A DNA stretch of 64,000 nt from Bacteroidota bacterium. Its GTDB lineage: Bacteria; Bacteroidota; Bacteroidia; Chitinophagales; Saprospiraceae. The translations under genes were made by a program, and so were the position numbers. How positions within the stretch are numbered: the first letter of the stretch is position 1; each line of letters starts with the position of its first letter. This document shows positions 62,864 to 64,000 of this stretch, piece after piece. The notes under the pieces were generated by a model, which saw only the letters and a program-made list of their open reading frames with translations, was not told the DNA's origin and searched no databases. The stretch spans positions 1 through 64,000 of the forward strand of contig JAHEAQ010000003.1 in the NCBI GenBank assembly GCA_024642705.1, given 5' to 3'.

Positions 62864-62970
62864 TTTTTATTAAATTTATTGGTTAAGATATTTTATGAAT
62901 AACGAAAAGATATAACTCTCTGTTACACTTTTTAGGTTAACATAATCTTAAAACAAAATAGTATAGCAAA

Positions 62971-64000
62971 TTAATTCAAATACATGTATTTTTTTCCAGG
63001 TAATGACTTAAGAACTCCCTTAAATTCAAGTTCCAACAGAATTGCAGCTAATTCAGAAGGATTAACAGAAAGCGAATTAATAATACTGTCTATATCATCT
63101 ACGCCAATTTTAATCATTTCTATAATTTTTTGTTCATCTCTAGTGAGGTCATAAAATAGGGATCTTTGAATTTCCTTTTCACTTCTTTTCTCCCATCTCA
63201 TCATTTTAATTAACTCTTCCCCACTTTCTAAGAGAAATGCTTTGTGATCTTTAATTAAAGCATTACAACCTTGGGAATATTCATCATTTATCCTTCCCGG
63301 TATGGCAAATACATCTTTGTTATAATCATTTGCAAAATTTGCAGTAATCATAGATCCTCCACTTTTCTTGGATTCAATCACTATTACAGCGTCTGAAATT
63401 CCTGCAATTATTCTATTTCTTGCTGGAAATCTATCTCTATCAGGGTTGGTATTAATAGGAAATTCTGTCAATATGCCTCCATTTGACAACATTTCATCTG
63501 CTAATTTCTTGTGAACTTTTGGATAAATGGTGTCCAATCCATGTGCTATTATACCAATTGTCGGCAATTGTTGTGCTAAACTAGCCTTATGTGCCATTGC
63601 ATCAACGCCGTATGCAAGTCCACTAAAAATGGTAATTTCATATTTACTTAAATCTTCAATCAATTTTTCACATATATATTTACCACGATCAGTTGGAGTT
63701 CTTGTTCCTACAATGGATACATGAAGTCTACCGTTCAAAGGTGTATTGCCTTTGTAAAACAAACAAATAGGTGAATCTTCATAAGGTTTTAATCTTGAAG
63801 GGTAATCATCATCTAAATAATACAATACTGAAATTTTGTTTTTTTCAATAAATTCAATTTCTTTTTCAGCCCTTCCTATCGCAGATGAATTTTTGATTAT
63901 TTCAACTAAAGTATTTGAAATACCAGGTATTTTTAAAAGATTCTTTTTGCTTTCCTGAAAAACAGCTTCTGCACTTCCACAATATGCAATCAATTGTTTT
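62971..64000 (-). CDS. dprA: DNA processing protein DprA (5' end beyond the window)
   Basis: The gene runs off the right edge; at least 342 codons are seen. The first Met-like codon within the window (TTG at 63993) is internal: the reading frame continues upstream as Lys-Gln-Leu-Ile-Ala-Tyr. DprA/Smf binds ssDNA and loads RecA during natural transformation. The Rossmann-like core shows SIVGTRTPTDRG, FSGLAYGVDAMAHKASL, GIIAHGLDTIYPKVH, FPARNRIIAGISDAVIVIESKKSGGSMITA and NDVFAIPGR-type motifs, followed by a C-terminal winged-helix-like region ending in YMYLN. Confidence 0.95.
   Translation of the reverse strand, partial: KQLIAYCGSAEAVFQESKKNLLKIPGISNTLVEIIKNSSAIGRAEKEIEFIEKNKISVLYYLDDDYPSRLKPYEDSPICLFYKGNTPLNGRLHVSIVGTRTPTDRGKYICEKLIEDLSKYEITIFSGLAYGVDAMAHKASLAQQLPTIGIIAHGLDTIYPKVHKKLADEMLSNGGILTEFPINTNPDRDRFPARNRIIAGISDAVIVIESKKSGGSMITANFANDYNKDVFAIPGRINDEYSQGCNALIKDHKAFLLESGEELIKMMRWEKRSEKEIQRSLFYDLTRDEQKIIEMIKIGVDDIDSIINSLSVNPSELAAILLELEFKGVLKSLPGKKYMYLN

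Noticed and set aside
62971-63993. Complete dprA starting at TTG 63993
   Set aside because: The reading frame continues upstream in the same DprA-like sequence (Lys-Gln-Leu-Ile-Ala-Tyr) to the window edge, so the gene is cut.

Overview
The window looks like a chromosomal segment of an AT-rich Bacteroidota, most likely a Saprospiraceae or related Chitinophagia/Sphingobacteriia-type organism. The lineage call rests on family content: SusC/CarboxypepD_reg-type TonB receptors, a GLPGLI protein, a Bat (Bacteroides aerotolerance-type) operon, the Bacteroidetes-type GlmU-like nucleotidyltransferase, type B L31, DUF6702 and DUF6155-like proteins. It also rests on promoter-like TAnnTTTG boxes and on the general lack of Shine-Dalgarno sequences. 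The species assignment is inference. No phage, plasmid, CRISPR or intact IS element is visible.

Layout. 1-9.2 kb: a DUF6155-like protein, a 50-aa basic mini-gene, a DbpA-like DEAD-box helicase, a secreted sortilin/BNR-repeat protein, and a TonB-receptor-like barrel with its GLPGLI partner. 9.2-10.9 kb: an ECF42-like sigma factor with its DGPF/YCII protein. 11.1-18.2 kb: a tight three-gene cluster of large exported proteins (a barrel-like protein, a 1098-aa protein and an FN3-repeat protein) of unknown function, which is the best candidate here for an undescribed system. 18.4-24.3 kb: a Cys-cluster protein, a lipoprotein amidase with a secreted PIG-L deacetylase, and a modular Asp-rich lipoprotein. 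24.4-29.5 kb: feoAB facing a TonB-dependent receptor. 29.6-34.8 kb: an acyl-CoA oxidase-like enzyme, FabG, an M43-like metalloprotease and an SDR. 35.0-36.5 kb: MlaE/MlaF-type ABC lipid transporter. 36.5-41.6 kb: a PQQ/cytochrome c enzyme, an M1 peptidase and a DUF6702 protein. 41.9-42.6 kb: an intact relative of HUH transposases that lacks the catalytic residues.

42.7-48.4 kb carries minus-strand housekeeping genes: an EamA exporter, a TM-TPR protein, a spermidine-synthase-like methyltransferase overlapping a GlmU-like enzyme, rpmE2, YraN, tRNA-Leu(GAG) and prs. 48.6 kb encodes an M19 dipeptidase. 50.1-59.5 kb is a complete nine-gene MoxR/Bat operon containing two unusual members: a DUF3298-like exported protein after moxR, and a free-standing copy of the first BatD domain before batD. 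59.6-64 kb holds an MFS exporter, a lipoprotein alkaline phosphatase, an outer-membrane barrel and dprA, which runs off the right edge.

As a whole the region serves the cell envelope: iron entry through FeoAB and possibly the facing receptor, peptide and amide hydrolysis by several secreted or lipid-anchored hydrolases, lipid traffic (MlaEF), and the membrane-anchored MoxR-VWA-TPR machine. Family names were assigned from motifs and architecture read by eye; no database search was run.
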